DNA of 64,000 nucleotides from Bacillus vallismortis (GTDB lineage: Bacteria > Bacillota > Bacilli > Bacillales > Bacillaceae), in assembly GCF_004116955.1 (NCBI RefSeq), contig NZ_CP026362.1, positions 660,501 through 724,500 on the forward strand, read 5' to 3'. The notes beneath the pieces were generated by a model. It saw only the letters and a list, made by a program, of their open reading frames with translations, did not search any database and was not told the origin of the DNA. Positions 48,875 through 61,043 of the stretch are shown here, piece by piece. Positions within the stretch are counted from its first letter, which is position 1; each line of letters begins with the position of its first letter. The position numbers and the translations under genes were made by a program.

Positions 48875-49687
48875 TTAAACAGCCAATTGCCGATAGTTTA
48901 TCGGTGATTGGTTGTTTAGTTTCGTTTGAATACGAATATTGTTATAATAATGAATGTATTCTATGACAGTGCGTTCTACGATGGCGGTCGTGGTTCGATC
49001 AATGCTGTTAAGATAGAACGTTTCAGACTTTAGTGAGGAATGAAACGATTCGATGGAGGCATTATCAGCGGGCGTCCCTTTGCGGGACATGCTCATGGTA
49101 ATGCCTTTTGTTTTAACAGCTTTCTGATACTCGTAAGATGTATACACAGATCCTTGGTCACTATGTAACACGCAGTTCTCAGGCAGTGTTGGCAGTTGAT
49201 CAAGTGTGTGTAAGACAAAGTCTGTGTCCTGCTTATCTCCAATCGTAAAAGCAACCACTTCTCCATTGTATACATCCAATATACTGGAAAGGTACAATTG
49301 CTTCTGTCCATAAGGCAAATACGTGATGTCCGTTACTAGTTTTTCAAGAGGATGATCAGACTGAAAGTTCCGATCTAATATATTATCGACCACGGCATAT
49401 GGCTGCCCATTCTTCTTGCGCTTTTTCACCTTAACCCGGCACTGCCACTGATTTTTCTGCATAATACGCTGAACCGTTTTATGGTTAATACACATTCCCT
49501 TTTTTAATATGGCTGTGATTTTTCGATATCCATATCGATACTTGTGCTCTCGGCACAACGTGCCGATTTGTTTTTCCAAATGGCGTTTGGGATGATCCTT
49601 CATCAGATTCTTCTTCCAACGATAATAAGACGCTCGGGAGATACCTAAATGAACACAGATATCCTGTACGGTCATTGATCGGTGCAT
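48875..49687 (-). CDS. IS3-family transposase OrfB (DDE integrase domain)
   Basis: Catalytic part of the transposase. It carries an HTH_21-like segment (VHLGISRASYYRWKKN, here near residue 12) and the rve integrase core with acidic residues in VTDITYLPYG, LHSDQGSVYTS and ASIESFHSSLKSE, the IS3-type D-D-35-E arrangement. The -1 frame stays open upstream to the slippery site at 49750, so the functional protein is probably the OrfAB fusion; ATG 49687 is only the first methionine. Confidence 0.92.
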   Translation of the reverse strand: MHRSMTVQDICVHLGISRASYYRWKKNLMKDHPKRHLEKQIGTLCREHKYRYGYRKITAILKKGMCINHKTVQRIMQKNQWQCRVKVKKRKKNGQPYAVVDNILDRNFQSDHPLEKLVTDITYLPYGQKQLYLSSILDVYNGEVVAFTIGDKQDTDFVLHTLDQLPTLPENCVLHSDQGSVYTSYEYQKAVKTKGITMSMSRKGTPADNASIESFHSSLKSETFYLNSIDRTTTAIVERTVIEYIHYYNNIRIQTKLNNQSPINYRQLAV

Positions 49688-49692
49688 TACTT

Positions 49693-50025
49693 CTACAAGT
49701 TCGACTGACGTTTGGCTATCAACTTCCTTTCCAATTCGTTGTACTTTTTTAAAACTTCATTCTGTTGTCTCAGGTAACGATTCTCTGCCTGCAGTTTCTC
49801 TAATTCGGAAGAATACTCCGGACCTTTTCCATAAGTGTATTGCTTACCAACAGGCTGTTCAAATCGATGTGTATCCCCAGCCTTATACCATCTGACCCAT
49901 GTCTTAATCTGCGTATTATTTTTGATATTCAACTCCTGCATGATCTCTTTCATAGGTACGCCTGCCAATCTCATTTCTACAGCCTTCTGTTTCACTTCAA
50001 GCGGATAACTCACTCTTGTCCCCAT
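49693..50025 (-). CDS. IS3-family OrfA (DNA-binding)
   Basis: A 110-residue helix-turn-helix protein (AVEMRLAGVPMKEIMQELNI near residue 15) with a C-terminal leucine-zipper-like coiled coil (ELEKLQAENRYLRQQNEVLK). It directs OrfAB to the ends. ATG 50025 follows TTGGAGGTG; the longer frame from 50061 lacks a ribosome site. It ends just before OrfB in the +1 relative frame. Confidence 0.9.
   Translation of the reverse strand: MGTRVSYPLEVKQKAVEMRLAGVPMKEIMQELNIKNNTQIKTWVRWYKAGDTHRFEQPVGKQYTYGKGPEYSSELEKLQAENRYLRQQNEVLKKYNELERKLIAKRQSNL
49744..49750 (-). other. Programmed -1 frameshift site of the IS transposase
   Basis: Read on the minus strand, AAAAAAG in phase A-AAA-AAG sits 16 codons before the orfA stop. 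After a -1 slip the frame continues without stop through V-Q-R-I-G-K-E into OrfB. This is the standard IS3-family heptamer. Confidence 0.82.
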
Positions 50026-50119
50026 AGAAAAAACACCTCCAAGTCTAATTTCGGATAACAATCATCCGTATTCAAACTTGAAGGTGTTTTTATTTGTCTC
50101 ATCTTATGGGGTCAGTCCC

Positions 50120-50141
50120 CTTAAAGGATTTGAGGTTTTTT
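50120..50141 (+). terminator. Right half of the tRNA terminator with T tract
   Basis: The partner of 48820-48831, displaced by 1286 bp. It can no longer pair with the left arm near the tRNA 3' end. Confidence 0.85.
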
Positions 50142-50156
50142 GTTGTAGGTTGATGA

Positions 50157-50981
50157 TTATTTGTTATTCAGTGTATCATCATCCAAGCCATCAACTTTTC
50201 CGTCTTTGTTCATGCGAGGCTCTTCTTTTTTCACCGTTTCAGAAATATGCTCATTCTCTTTGACAGTCCGTTTTCCGACAACCACTTCATCAGTGACAAC
50301 CGGTTTTTTAGTCACTTCCAGTTTTTCCTCAACGATTGGCACTCTGATCTCTTCCGAATCATTGACGGAGGAAGCGTCCGCTGTATTTTCATCCACAGGG
50401 CGGCGTTCAACATAAATTTCATCGTGTCTCACCGGGATGTCCATATCTCTTTGTTCTGTTTTCACTTCTTTTCCGATCTCTACTTCTCCAGTTTGAACAT
50501 CTTCCTTATTGACTTTCAGCTGCTCTTCCCGCAGTGGCATTGTTTTTTCTTCTTTCGTTGTATAATCCGCCATTTCATTTGTGCTCGAAAGGCCGCCTGA
50601 AAGAGCATTGCCGTTATCAATAGGCGGATTGACTTCTGCATCTGTATCAACAGCCACAAGTAGTTTCCCGTCATCCAGATCCTCTTGATACTTGTCTATT
50701 TCTCCAGTCATAATATCCAAATCTGATAATGTCTTGCTGTGTGCGGCAGTATCATCCATTGTAAAATAATCTTTCAGTTTATCAAAAAATGAATCGGATT
50801 CACCCTTATGTGCATCGACGGCCTGATTGACTTCTGTTCCAGTACGTGACTCAAGATCATCTGTATCTCGCCGGCTTGTCACAACTGAAATATCGTCAGA
50901 ATCAAAACCTTTTGTTAATAAGCCTTCAATCGCTGCAATGGTTTCCTGCGGAGTTTCGTATACACCAACTATGCTTTTCAT
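50157..50981 (-). CDS. ysnF: Stress protein YsnF (YflT-like plus DUF2382)
   Basis: A 274-residue protein. The N-terminal 70 residues resemble the general stress YflT/GsiB-like 17M domain (SIVGVYETPQETIAAIEGLL near residue 3). After an acidic linker the C-terminal DUF2382 domain has two charged repeats (LREEQLKVNKEDVQTGEVEI and VEEKLEVTKKPVVTDEVVVG). Probably a SigB-type stress protein; function unknown. ATG 50981 follows AAAGGAGGAG; the upstream frame to 51002 overlaps that site. Confidence 0.88.
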   Translation of the reverse strand: MKSIVGVYETPQETIAAIEGLLTKGFDSDDISVVTSRRDTDDLESRTGTEVNQAVDAHKGESDSFFDKLKDYFTMDDTAAHSKTLSDLDIMTGEIDKYQEDLDDGKLLVAVDTDAEVNPPIDNGNALSGGLSSTNEMADYTTKEEKTMPLREEQLKVNKEDVQTGEVEIGKEVKTEQRDMDIPVRHDEIYVERRPVDENTADASSVNDSEEIRVPIVEEKLEVTKKPVVTDEVVVGKRTVKENEHISETVKKEEPRMNKDGKVDGLDDDTLNNK

Positions 50982-51090
50982 ATCAATCTCCTCCTTTATC
51001 AATGTTAGATTTTATCGTTCATGTCGTTTTTAATTCCCGCTGAACTTTGAAATAAACAAAATGAAAAGCATTGGGAGAGATTCAAGGGAC

Positions 51091-51135
51091 AAAAAAGGAT
51101 AGATAAGTCAGATCCTCCTCTGCACTTATCTATCC
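51091..51135 (-). terminator. ysnE terminator
   Basis: A 12-bp stem (GGATAGATAAGT / ACTTATCTATCC) with T run on the minus strand, after the ysnE stop. Confidence 0.87.
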
Positions 51136-51144
51136 TATAAAAAT

Positions 51145-51600
51145 TCACAGCTTCTTCGTCATAAACACACTGTTCGGATCTTCAACATAGTCAGCAAACG
51201 GTTCACAGTACTGAAAACCAAAGCTTTCATACAATTTTCTTGCCGGCTCAAATGAGGCCATTGAACCCGTTTCTAAGCTTATCCGCTCATAGCCTCGCTT
51301 CCTAGCTTCACTCAGGATGTGCTTGAGAACTTGTTTGGCAACGCCTTTTCTTAAATGGGATGCAGCGGTCCGCATCGACTTGATTTCTCCATGCCTGCTG
51401 TCCAGTTCTTTAAGCGCTCCGCAGCCGGCTAGTTCGTTGTCCTCCCATGCGCTCCAAAATGTCATTTTAGGCCCTTTCAGCCTTTCTGCATCTAGAGCAT
51501 GGATGCTTTCTGGCGGGGACATGAGTGTCATGCTATGTAAATGCTCATTCACAAATGAAATCACTTCGTGTCCAGTTACATCATCTATTTTTATAAACAA
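51145..51600 (-). CDS. ysnE: GNAT-family N-acetyltransferase YsnE
   Basis: A 151-residue GNAT protein. The acetyl-CoA-binding motif A is RTAASHLRKGVAKQVLKHIL (about residue 77) and motif B is KLYESFGFQYCEPFADY (about 123). YsnE has been linked to indole-acetic acid synthesis in plant-associated Bacillus, but its substrate is not settled. The start is TTG 51600 after GAGGAGG. Confidence 0.88.
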   Translation of the reverse strand: MFIKIDDVTGHEVISFVNEHLHSMTLMSPPESIHALDAERLKGPKMTFWSAWEDNELAGCGALKELDSRHGEIKSMRTAASHLRKGVAKQVLKHILSEARKRGYERISLETGSMASFEPARKLYESFGFQYCEPFADYVEDPNSVFMTKKL

Positions 51601-51751
51601 TTCTATTCCTCCTCAAAAATTCGCGGGTTTTCAGAACATAACTGATTTCATCATATGCATATTACGTCCTTTTTCCAAATAGAAAGACAGAAAATCTGCC
51701 GGTATGAATCGTGTTTGGCATGATTTGTTTTGTATCAGGCATTTCAAAGTG

Positions 51752-51782
51752 AAAAAAAGAGGCCGAAAACAATGTTCGGCCT
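51752..51782 (-). terminator. ysnD terminator
   Basis: A 7-bp stem (GGCCGAA / TTCGGCC) followed on the minus strand by a T run. Confidence 0.85.
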
Positions 51783-51784
51783 TA

Positions 51785-52099
51785 CTATCGAAACCCTACG
51801 TGAGCGCCGGGTGCTCCGCTGAATTCAACGGCGTGCGTCGCCGGGATACCGAAACCGACCCCGTGGCCGCTATAGCCAGCCCCTGCAAATTGCTGTCCGT
51901 AAAATCCTGATGCATATGGGAATGAAGAGTACATAGCAGATGGAGTGCTCATGGGACTGTATGACTGGCTGTACGGCTGTCCGTACCCAATGTTTCCAAA
52001 TGGCTGCTGATAAAAGGCAGGAGCTGCCGGATAATATGGCTGAGGCAAGCTGGGAAAGCCCAAGGGAATCCCTTGCATATCAGCTAATGATTTATTCAT
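51785..52099 (-). CDS. ysnD: Gly/Tyr/Pro-rich spore coat-like protein YsnD
   Basis: A 104-residue low-complexity protein rich in Tyr, Pro, Gly, Phe and Gln ([18 protein letters not shown]), without a catalytic motif, similar in composition to inner coat proteins. ATG 52099 ([10 protein letters not shown]) follows AAAGGTG. The longer in-frame start at 52174 lies upstream of a SigK-type promoter and is not credible. Confidence 0.8.
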   Translation of the reverse strand: MNKSLADMQGIPLGFPSLPQPYYPAAPAFYQQPFGNIGYGQPYSQSYSPMSTPSAMYSSFPYASGFYGQQFAGAGYSGHGVGFGIPATHAVEFSGAPGAHVGFR

Positions 52100-52128
52100 C
52101 GTATCACCTTTTCTTTGCAAGATACCTT

Positions 52129-52156
52129 CAATGTATGCTGGGGGAGTAATGGAAGT
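52129..52156 (-). promoter_or_regulatory. Candidate SigK promoter of ysnD
   Basis: On the minus strand AC, 17 bp, then CATACATTG, close to the consensus AC-N17-CATANNNTA (one mismatch), 30 bp before the ysnD ATG. It fits late mother-cell expression of a coat protein. Confidence 0.6.
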
Positions 52157-52201
52157 GCCTATCCGATCTTCCATACCTATAATCTTGTCGAGACGATAAC
52201 A

Positions 52202-52218
52202 CGTTATATTTTATGACA
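52202..52218 (+). promoter_or_regulatory. Candidate TnrA box of the ilv-leu operon
   Basis: CGTTATATTTTATGACA differs by one base from TGTNAN7TNACA, about 200 bp upstream of the probable transcription start. A distant TnrA site at this distance is known for B. subtilis ilvB. Confidence 0.65.
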
Positions 52219-52315
52219 TGTTTCTATCGGATTGGGATATTCTGTTGTATTATTGATAGATTAATAAAAAAATTATAAAAACTTTTAACATTTACAATTC
52301 CTTATACACCAATAA

Positions 52316-52329
52316 TGAAAGCGTATACA
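52316..52329 (+). promoter_or_regulatory. cre site of the ilv-leu operon
   Basis: TGAAAGCGTATACA matches the cre consensus with one mismatch, centred about 90 bp before the probable start. Here CcpA is known to activate, linking carbon excess to branched-chain amino acid synthesis. AT-rich CodY-like sequence follows (52350-52372). Confidence 0.8.
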
Positions 52330-52376
52330 ATATAGATTGATTAATCAAAATTGTCTAATAATTTTAAAAAATGCTG

Positions 52377-52405
52377 TTGACACTGCGTCCAAAGCGGCGT
52401 AATAT
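52377..52405 (+). promoter_or_regulatory. ilvB promoter
   Basis: TTGACA and TAATAT with a 17-bp spacer. This is the SigA promoter of the ilv-leu operon. Confidence 0.9.
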
Positions 52406-52411
52406 GAGTTC

Positions 52412-52825
52412 AACAAAAGATAAACGCAAGCTTCACAAGCAAAAAAGATCGCAATATGATTCTGAAAAATGAAAAAACAAACGACCTTCTTCAACAGCTG
52501 AAAAAGCTGTTTCGGGGGCTGAATATGAAAAGCGCAGATGAGGATAAGTAGCCTTGATAAAGCTTTCCACAGAGAACCGGGGTAGCTGAGAACCGGCGAA
52601 GCTTTACAAGGTGAACTCGCCTCAGAGTGCCAGTCTGAAACCATAGTAGGACTTGGCCGGGTGAACTTGATTCACTCGTTATTAAAGCGGATAGAAATAT
52701 CCATGAGACGGCTGATTCAATAGGCCGTAAACAAGGGTGGTACCGCGGAAAGAAGAGCCTTTTCGCCCCTTTTAGCTATCGCATCACTGCGCGGCTGATT
52801 GTGGGTGGAAAGGCTCTTTTTATTG
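52412..52825 (+). promoter_or_regulatory. Leucine T-box leader of ilvBHC-leuABCD
   Basis: The T-box AGGGTGGTACCGCGG is at 52734-52748. A terminator follows with arms AAGAGCCTTT (52753-52762) and AAAGGCTCTT (52809-52818) around an unusually long 46-base loop, then five T. The specifier CTC at 52616-52618 fits tRNA-Leu(GAG). This explains the 790-bp stretch between ysnD and ilvB together with the upstream regulator sites. Confidence 0.93.
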
Positions 52826-52891
52826 AATAGTCAGCTATCAAACTAATAAAACGATCTTTAGAGGATGAAAATCCAAAAGGAGGAACTGAAA

Positions 52892-54612
52892 ATGGGGACT
52901 AATGTACAGGTGGATTCAGCATCTGCCAAATGTACACAGACGATGAGCGGAGCATTAATGCTGATTGAATCATTAAAAAAAGAGAAAGTAGAAATGATAT
53001 TCGGTTACCCGGGCGGGGCTGTGCTTCCGATCTACGATAAGCTTTATCATTCAGGGATGGTACATATCCTTCCCCGTCACGAACAAGGTGCGATTCATGC
53101 AGCGGAAGGATACGCAAGAGTCTCTGGAAAACCGGGCGTCGTCATTGCCACGTCTGGCCCGGGAGCGACAAACCTCGTTACAGGCCTTGCGGATGCCATG
53201 ATTGATTCATTGCCACTAGTCGTCTTTACAGGGCAGGTAGCCACATCCGTTATCGGGAGTGATGCATTTCAGGAAGCGGATATTTTAGGAATTACGATGC
53301 CGGTGACAAAACACAGCTATCAGGTACGCCAGCCTGAAGATCTGCCGCGCATCATTAAAGAGGCATTCCATATTGCAACAACTGGAAGACCCGGACCTGT
53401 GCTGATTGATATTCCGAAAGATGTCGCAACAATTGAAGGAGAATTCAGCTACGATCATGAAATGAATCTCCCGGGATACCAGCCGACAATAGAGCCGAAT
53501 TATTTGCAGATCCGCAAGCTTGTCGAAGCGGTAAGCAGCGCGAAGAAACCGGTGATTCTGGCGGGTGCGGGCGTATTGCATGGAAAAGCGTCAGAAGAAT
53601 TAAAAAATTATGCAGAACAGCAGCAAATCCCTGTGGCACACACCCTTTTGGGGCTTGGAGGCTTCCCGGCGGACCATCCGCTTTTCTTGGGGATGGCGGG
53701 AATGCACGGCACTTATACAGCCAACATGGCCCTTCATGATTGTGACCTTTTAATCAGTATCGGCGCCCGTTTTGATGATCGCGTCACAGGAAACCTGAAG
53801 CACTTTGCAAGAAACGCAAAGATTGCCCATATCGATATTGATCCGGCTGAAATCGGAAAAATCATGAAAACGCAGATTCCTGTAGTCGGAGACAGCAAAA
53901 TGGTCCTGCAGGAGCTGATCAAACAAGACGGAAGACAAAGCGATTCAAGCGAATGGAAAACACAGCTCGCCAAATGGAAAGAAGAGTACCCGCTCTGGTA
54001 TGTAGATCATGAAGAAGACGGCTTTAAACCTCAGAAATTGATTGAATATATTCATCAATTTACAAATGGCGAGGCCATTGTCGCAACGGATGTCGGCCAG
54101 CATCAAATGTGGTCAGCGCAATTTTATCCATTCCAACAAGCAGATAAATGGGTCACATCAGGCGGACTTGGAACGATGGGATTCGGCCTTCCGGCAGCAA
54201 TTGGCGCACAGCTGGCTGATAAAGAGGCTACTGTAGTGGCGGTTCTTGGGGACGGCGGTTTTCAAATGACGCTCCAAGAACTCGATGTCATTCGCGAATT
54301 GAATCTGCCGGTCAAAGTTATCATTTTAAATAATGCTTGTCTCGGAATGGTCAGACAGTGGCAGGAAATTTTCTATGAAGAACGCTATTCAGAATCTAAA
54401 TTTGCTTCTCAGCCTGATTTCGTCAAATTGTCAGAAGCCTACGGCATTAAAGGCATCAGAATTTCATCAGATGCGGAAGCGAAAGAAAAGCTGGAAGAGG
54501 CATTGACATCAAAAGAACCGGTTGTCATTGACGTACGGGTTGCAAGAGAAGAAAAAGTGTTCCCGATGGTGGCTCCGGGGAAAGGGCTGCATGAAATGGT
54601 GGGGGTGAAACC

Positions 54613-54616
<4 letters not shown>
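52892..54616 (+). CDS. ilvB: Acetolactate synthase large subunit
   Basis: Condenses pyruvate with pyruvate or 2-oxobutyrate, the first common step to valine, leucine and isoleucine. A 574-residue ThDP enzyme with the catalytic glutamate region [13 protein letters not shown] (about 35), the FAD-associated middle domain, and the ThDP/Mg motif [12 protein letters not shown] ending with NNACLGM (about 455). ATG 52892 follows AAGGAGG; the frame from 52865 lacks one. ilvH overlaps by four bases. Confidence 0.97.
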
Positions 54617-57726
<3,110 letters not shown>

Positions 57727-57746
57727 AAGAAAGGAGAACGGTTAAC

Positions 57747-58844
57747 TTGAAGAAACGTATTGCTCTATTGCCTGGTGACGGGATCGGCCCTGAAGTATTA
57801 GAATCAGCGACAGACGTCCTGAAAAGTGTTGCCGAACGCTTTCATCATGAATTCGAATTTGAATCTGGCCTAATTGGAGGGGCGGCGATTGATGAATATA
57901 ACAACCCCCTCCCGGAGGAAACCGTTGCGGCTTGCAAAAACGCGGACGCGATATTGCTCGGCGCTGTCGGCGGACCGAAATGGGATCAAAATCCATCAGA
58001 GCTCAGACCGGAAAAAGGGCTGCTCAGCATCAGAAAACAGCTTGATTTGTTTGCGAATTTGCGGCCTGTGAAGGTGTTTGAGAGCCTTTCCGACGCTTCA
58101 CCTTTGAAAAAAGAATATATAGATCACGTTGATTTCGTTATCGTCCGTGAGCTGACAGGCGGCTTGTATTTCGGCCAGCCGAGCAAGCGCTATGTAAACA
58201 CGGAAGGTGAGCAGGAAGCTGTAGACACACTGTTTTATAAGCGAACGGAAATTGAACGCGTGATCAGAGAGGGCTTCAAAATGGCCGCAGCCAGAAAAGG
58301 CAAGGTAACCTCTATTGATAAAGCGAACGTTCTTGAATCAAGCAGACTGTGGCGTGAAGTGGCTGAGGACGTTGCAAAAGACTTTCCTGATGTGAAGCTG
58401 GAGCACATGCTTGTGGATAACGCAGCCATGCAGCTGATTTATGCACCGAATCAATTTGATGTCGTGGTGACTGAAAACATGTTCGGTGACATTTTAAGCG
58501 ATGAAGCCTCCATGCTTACAGGCTCACTCGGAATGCTCCCGTCAGCCAGCCTATCAAGCTCAGGTCTCCATCTGTTTGAGCCTGTTCATGGCTCCGCGCC
58601 TGACATAGCCGGAAAAGGGATGGCAAATCCGTTCGCGGCCATATTGTCAGCGGCAATGCTTTTGAGAACATCTTTCGGGCTTGAAGAGGAAGCGAAAGCT
58701 GTAGAAGATGCGGTTAACAAAGTTTTAACTTCCGGAAAAAGAACAAGAGACTTGGCACGAGGCGAAGAGTTCAGCGGCACTCAGGCCATTACAGAGGAAG
58801 TTAAGGCAGCAATAATGAGTAAAAAAACAATTTCTAATGTGTGA
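57747..58844 (+). CDS. leuB: 3-Isopropylmalate dehydrogenase
   Basis: NAD-dependent oxidative decarboxylation of 3-isopropylmalate. A 365-residue enzyme with the N-terminal LPGDGIGPEV, the substrate arginines in VRELTGGLYFGQP, and NMFGDILSDEASMLTGSLGMLPSA (here NMFGDILSDE near residue 245). The start is TTG 57747 after AAAGGAG. Confidence 0.96.
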   Translation: MKKRIALLPGDGIGPEVLESATDVLKSVAERFHHEFEFESGLIGGAAIDEYNNPLPEETVAACKNADAILLGAVGGPKWDQNPSELRPEKGLLSIRKQLDLFANLRPVKVFESLSDASPLKKEYIDHVDFVIVRELTGGLYFGQPSKRYVNTEGEQEAVDTLFYKRTEIERVIREGFKMAAARKGKVTSIDKANVLESSRLWREVAEDVAKDFPDVKLEHMLVDNAAMQLIYAPNQFDVVVTENMFGDILSDEASMLTGSLGMLPSASLSSSGLHLFEPVHGSAPDIAGKGMANPFAAILSAAMLLRTSFGLEEEAKAVEDAVNKVLTSGKRTRDLARGEEFSGTQAITEEVKAAIMSKKTISNV

Positions 58845-58893
58845 CAGCTTACGTGAAGCGGTCTTAGTTCATAGGTAGAGGGAGGAAATAAAA

Positions 58894-60312
58894 GTGATGC
58901 CTCGAACAATCATCGAAAAGATTTGGGATCAGCATATTGTGAAACATGGTGAGGGAAAACCGGATCTTCTCTATATTGATTTGCATCTTATTCATGAGGT
59001 GACGTCTCCTCAGGCTTTTGAAGGGTTGAGACAAAAGGGAAGAAAGGTCAGAAGACCCCAAAATACATTTGCGACAATGGACCACAACATCCCGACCGTC
59101 AATCGATTTGAGATAAAGGATGAAGTGGCGAAACGCCAAGTGACGGCGCTTGAACGAAACTGTGAAGAATTTGGCGTGCGCCTTGCCGATCTTCACAGTG
59201 TGGATCAAGGGATTGTCCATGTTGTCGGTCCTGAACTGGGTTTGACTCTTCCAGGGAAAACGATCGTATGCGGCGACAGCCATACATCAACCCATGGGGC
59301 ATTCGGCGCCCTTGCATTCGGAATCGGGACGAGTGAAGTTGAGCATGTCCTTTCGACACAGACACTTTGGCAACAGCGTCCGAAAACACTTGAAGTGCGC
59401 GTAGACGGAACGCTTCAAAAAGGGGTAACGGCAAAGGATGTCATTCTTGCTGTCATCGGCAAATACGGAGTGAAATTCGGCACTGGCTACGTCATTGAAT
59501 ACACTGGGGAAGTATTCAGAAATATGACGATGGATGAACGGATGACTGTTTGTAACATGTCAATTGAAGCAGGGGCTAGAGCAGGTTTAATTGCGCCTGA
59601 TGAGGTAACATTTGAATATTGCCAAAACCGCAAGTACACGCCAAAAGGCGAAGAATTTGATAAAGCCGTAGAGGAATGGAAGGCGCTGCGCACAGATCCA
59701 GGCGCTGTGTACGATAAATCTATCGTCCTTGACGGCAACGACATTTCTCCGATGGTGACATGGGGCATCAACCCGGGAATGGTTCTTCCTGTCGATTCCG
59801 AAGTTCCTGCGCCGGAGAGCTTTTCCGCAGAAGATGACAAAAAAGAAGCGATTCGCGCTTATGAATATATGGGGCTGAGTCCTCTTCAGAAAATTGAAGA
59901 CATCAAAGTGGAGCACGTATTTATTGGTTCCTGCACAAATTCCCGCATGACTGACCTTCGCCAGGCAGCTGATATGATCAAAGGGAAGAAGGTAGCTGCC
60001 AGCGTAAGAGCCATTGTCGTTCCCGGATCTCAAAGCGTGAAGCTTCAGGCTGAAAAAGAAGGGCTTGACCAGATTTTCTTGGAAGCTGGATTTGAATGGA
60101 GAGAGTCAGGCTGCAGCATGTGTTTAAGCATGAATAATGACGTTGTTCCTGAAGGAGAGCGCTGTGCGTCAACCTCTAACCGCAACTTCGAAGGCAGACA
60201 AGGAAAAGGTGCAAGAACACATCTCGTCAGTCCGGCAATGGCTGCGATGGCTGCCATTCACGGACACTTCGTTGATGTCAGAAAGTTTTATCAGGAAAAA
60301 ACAGTTATGTAA
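58894..60312 (+). CDS. leuC: 3-Isopropylmalate dehydratase large subunit
   Basis: Isomerises 2- to 3-isopropylmalate with LeuD. A 472-residue aconitase-superfamily protein with 4Fe-4S ligands in GSCTNSRM (about 348) and GCSMCLSMN (about 408-411), and [20 protein letters not shown] (in part [12 protein letters not shown] near 129). GTG 58894 or ATG 58897 start; GGGAGG precedes both. Confidence 0.95.
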   Translation: MMPRTIIEKIWDQHIVKHGEGKPDLLYIDLHLIHEVTSPQAFEGLRQKGRKVRRPQNTFATMDHNIPTVNRFEIKDEVAKRQVTALERNCEEFGVRLADLHSVDQGIVHVVGPELGLTLPGKTIVCGDSHTSTHGAFGALAFGIGTSEVEHVLSTQTLWQQRPKTLEVRVDGTLQKGVTAKDVILAVIGKYGVKFGTGYVIEYTGEVFRNMTMDERMTVCNMSIEAGARAGLIAPDEVTFEYCQNRKYTPKGEEFDKAVEEWKALRTDPGAVYDKSIVLDGNDISPMVTWGINPGMVLPVDSEVPAPESFSAEDDKKEAIRAYEYMGLSPLQKIEDIKVEHVFIGSCTNSRMTDLRQAADMIKGKKVAASVRAIVVPGSQSVKLQAEKEGLDQIFLEAGFEWRESGCSMCLSMNNDVVPEGERCASTSNRNFEGRQGKGARTHLVSPAMAAMAAIHGHFVDVRKFYQEKTVM

Positions 60313-60324
60313 GGAGTGCGCGAG

Positions 60325-60924
60325 ATGGAACCTTTAAAAACACATACGGGGAAAGCGGCCGTATTAAATCGAATCAATGTTGACACAGACCAGATTATTC
60401 CGAAACAATTTTTGAAGAGAATTGAAAGAACAGGCTACGGCCGTTTTGCATTCTTTGACTGGAGATATGATGAGAAAGGCGAACCGAACCCTGAATTTGA
60501 ATTAAACCAGCCTGCTTATCAAGGGGCTTCCATCTTAATAGCAGGGGAGAACTTCGGGTGCGGGTCATCGCGTGAACACGCTCCATGGGCGCTTGATGAT
60601 TATGGGTTTAAAATTATTATCGCGCCGTCATTTGCTGATATTTTCCACCAGAACTGCTTTAAGAACGGCATGCTGCCGATTCGCATGCCATATGACAATT
60701 GGAGAACGCTTGTCGGCCAGTATGAAAACCAGTCATTGCAAATGACTGTTGATCTTGAAAATCAGCTTATTTACGACAGTGAAGGCAATCAAATTTCTTT
60801 TGAAGTTGATCCGCACTGGAAAGAGATGCTTATCAACGGCTATGATGAAATTTCATTAACGCTTTTGCTTGAAGATGAGATCAAGCAATTTGAAGCACAA
60901 AGAAGCTCTTGGCTTCAAGCCTGA
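60325..60924 (+). CDS. leuD: 3-Isopropylmalate dehydratase small subunit
   Basis: The swivel domain partner of LeuC. It has 199 residues, with NVDTDQIIPKQFLKR near residue 20 and the active-site motif NFGCGSSREHAPWAL near 75. ATG 60325 lies nine bases downstream of AAGGAG; GTG 60316 directly abuts it. It ends the operon at a strong terminator. Confidence 0.95.
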   Translation: MEPLKTHTGKAAVLNRINVDTDQIIPKQFLKRIERTGYGRFAFFDWRYDEKGEPNPEFELNQPAYQGASILIAGENFGCGSSREHAPWALDDYGFKIIIAPSFADIFHQNCFKNGMLPIRMPYDNWRTLVGQYENQSLQMTVDLENQLIYDSEGNQISFEVDPHWKEMLINGYDEISLTLLLEDEIKQFEAQRSSWLQA

Positions 60925-60958
60925 AAAAAGCCGCCGGACAAATGCCGGCGGCTTTTTT
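60924..60958 (+). terminator. ilv-leu operon terminator
   Basis: A perfect 14-bp stem (AAAAAAGCCGCCGG / CCGGCGGCTTTTTT) with a 7-base loop. Confidence 0.93.
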
Positions 60959-60981
60959 CACCTGGTGAAACCTTTCATTCC

Positions 60982-61010
60982 TTGTTTTTGTTCACAGGTG
61001 TTGTTACACT
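60982..61010 (+). promoter_or_regulatory. ysoA promoter
   Basis: TTGTTT, 17 bp, and TACACT with an upstream TG (extended -10), 34 bp before the ysoA start. Confidence 0.75.
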
Positions 61011-61043
61011 TGAACAAAATAAATGCCTGAAAGGAATATAGGT

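Larger units (their letters stand above)
48834..50119 (-). mobile_element. IS3-family insertion sequence (IS150-like)
   Basis: 1286 bp bounded by the inverted repeats GGGACTGACCCC / GGGGTCAGTCCC, with similarity continuing inward to AAAACACC. It is flanked by a direct CTT (48831-48833 and 50120-50122), a 3-bp target duplication usual for the family. Two overlapping transposase frames, a slippery heptamer and an intact DDE triad suggest it may still be active. I recall no IS in strain 168, so this is strain-specific. Confidence 0.93.

Noticed and set aside
52099-52174. Longer N-terminus for ysnD (extra 25 codons)
   Set aside because: It would start upstream of the SigK-like promoter and has no ribosome site; ATG 52099 has one.
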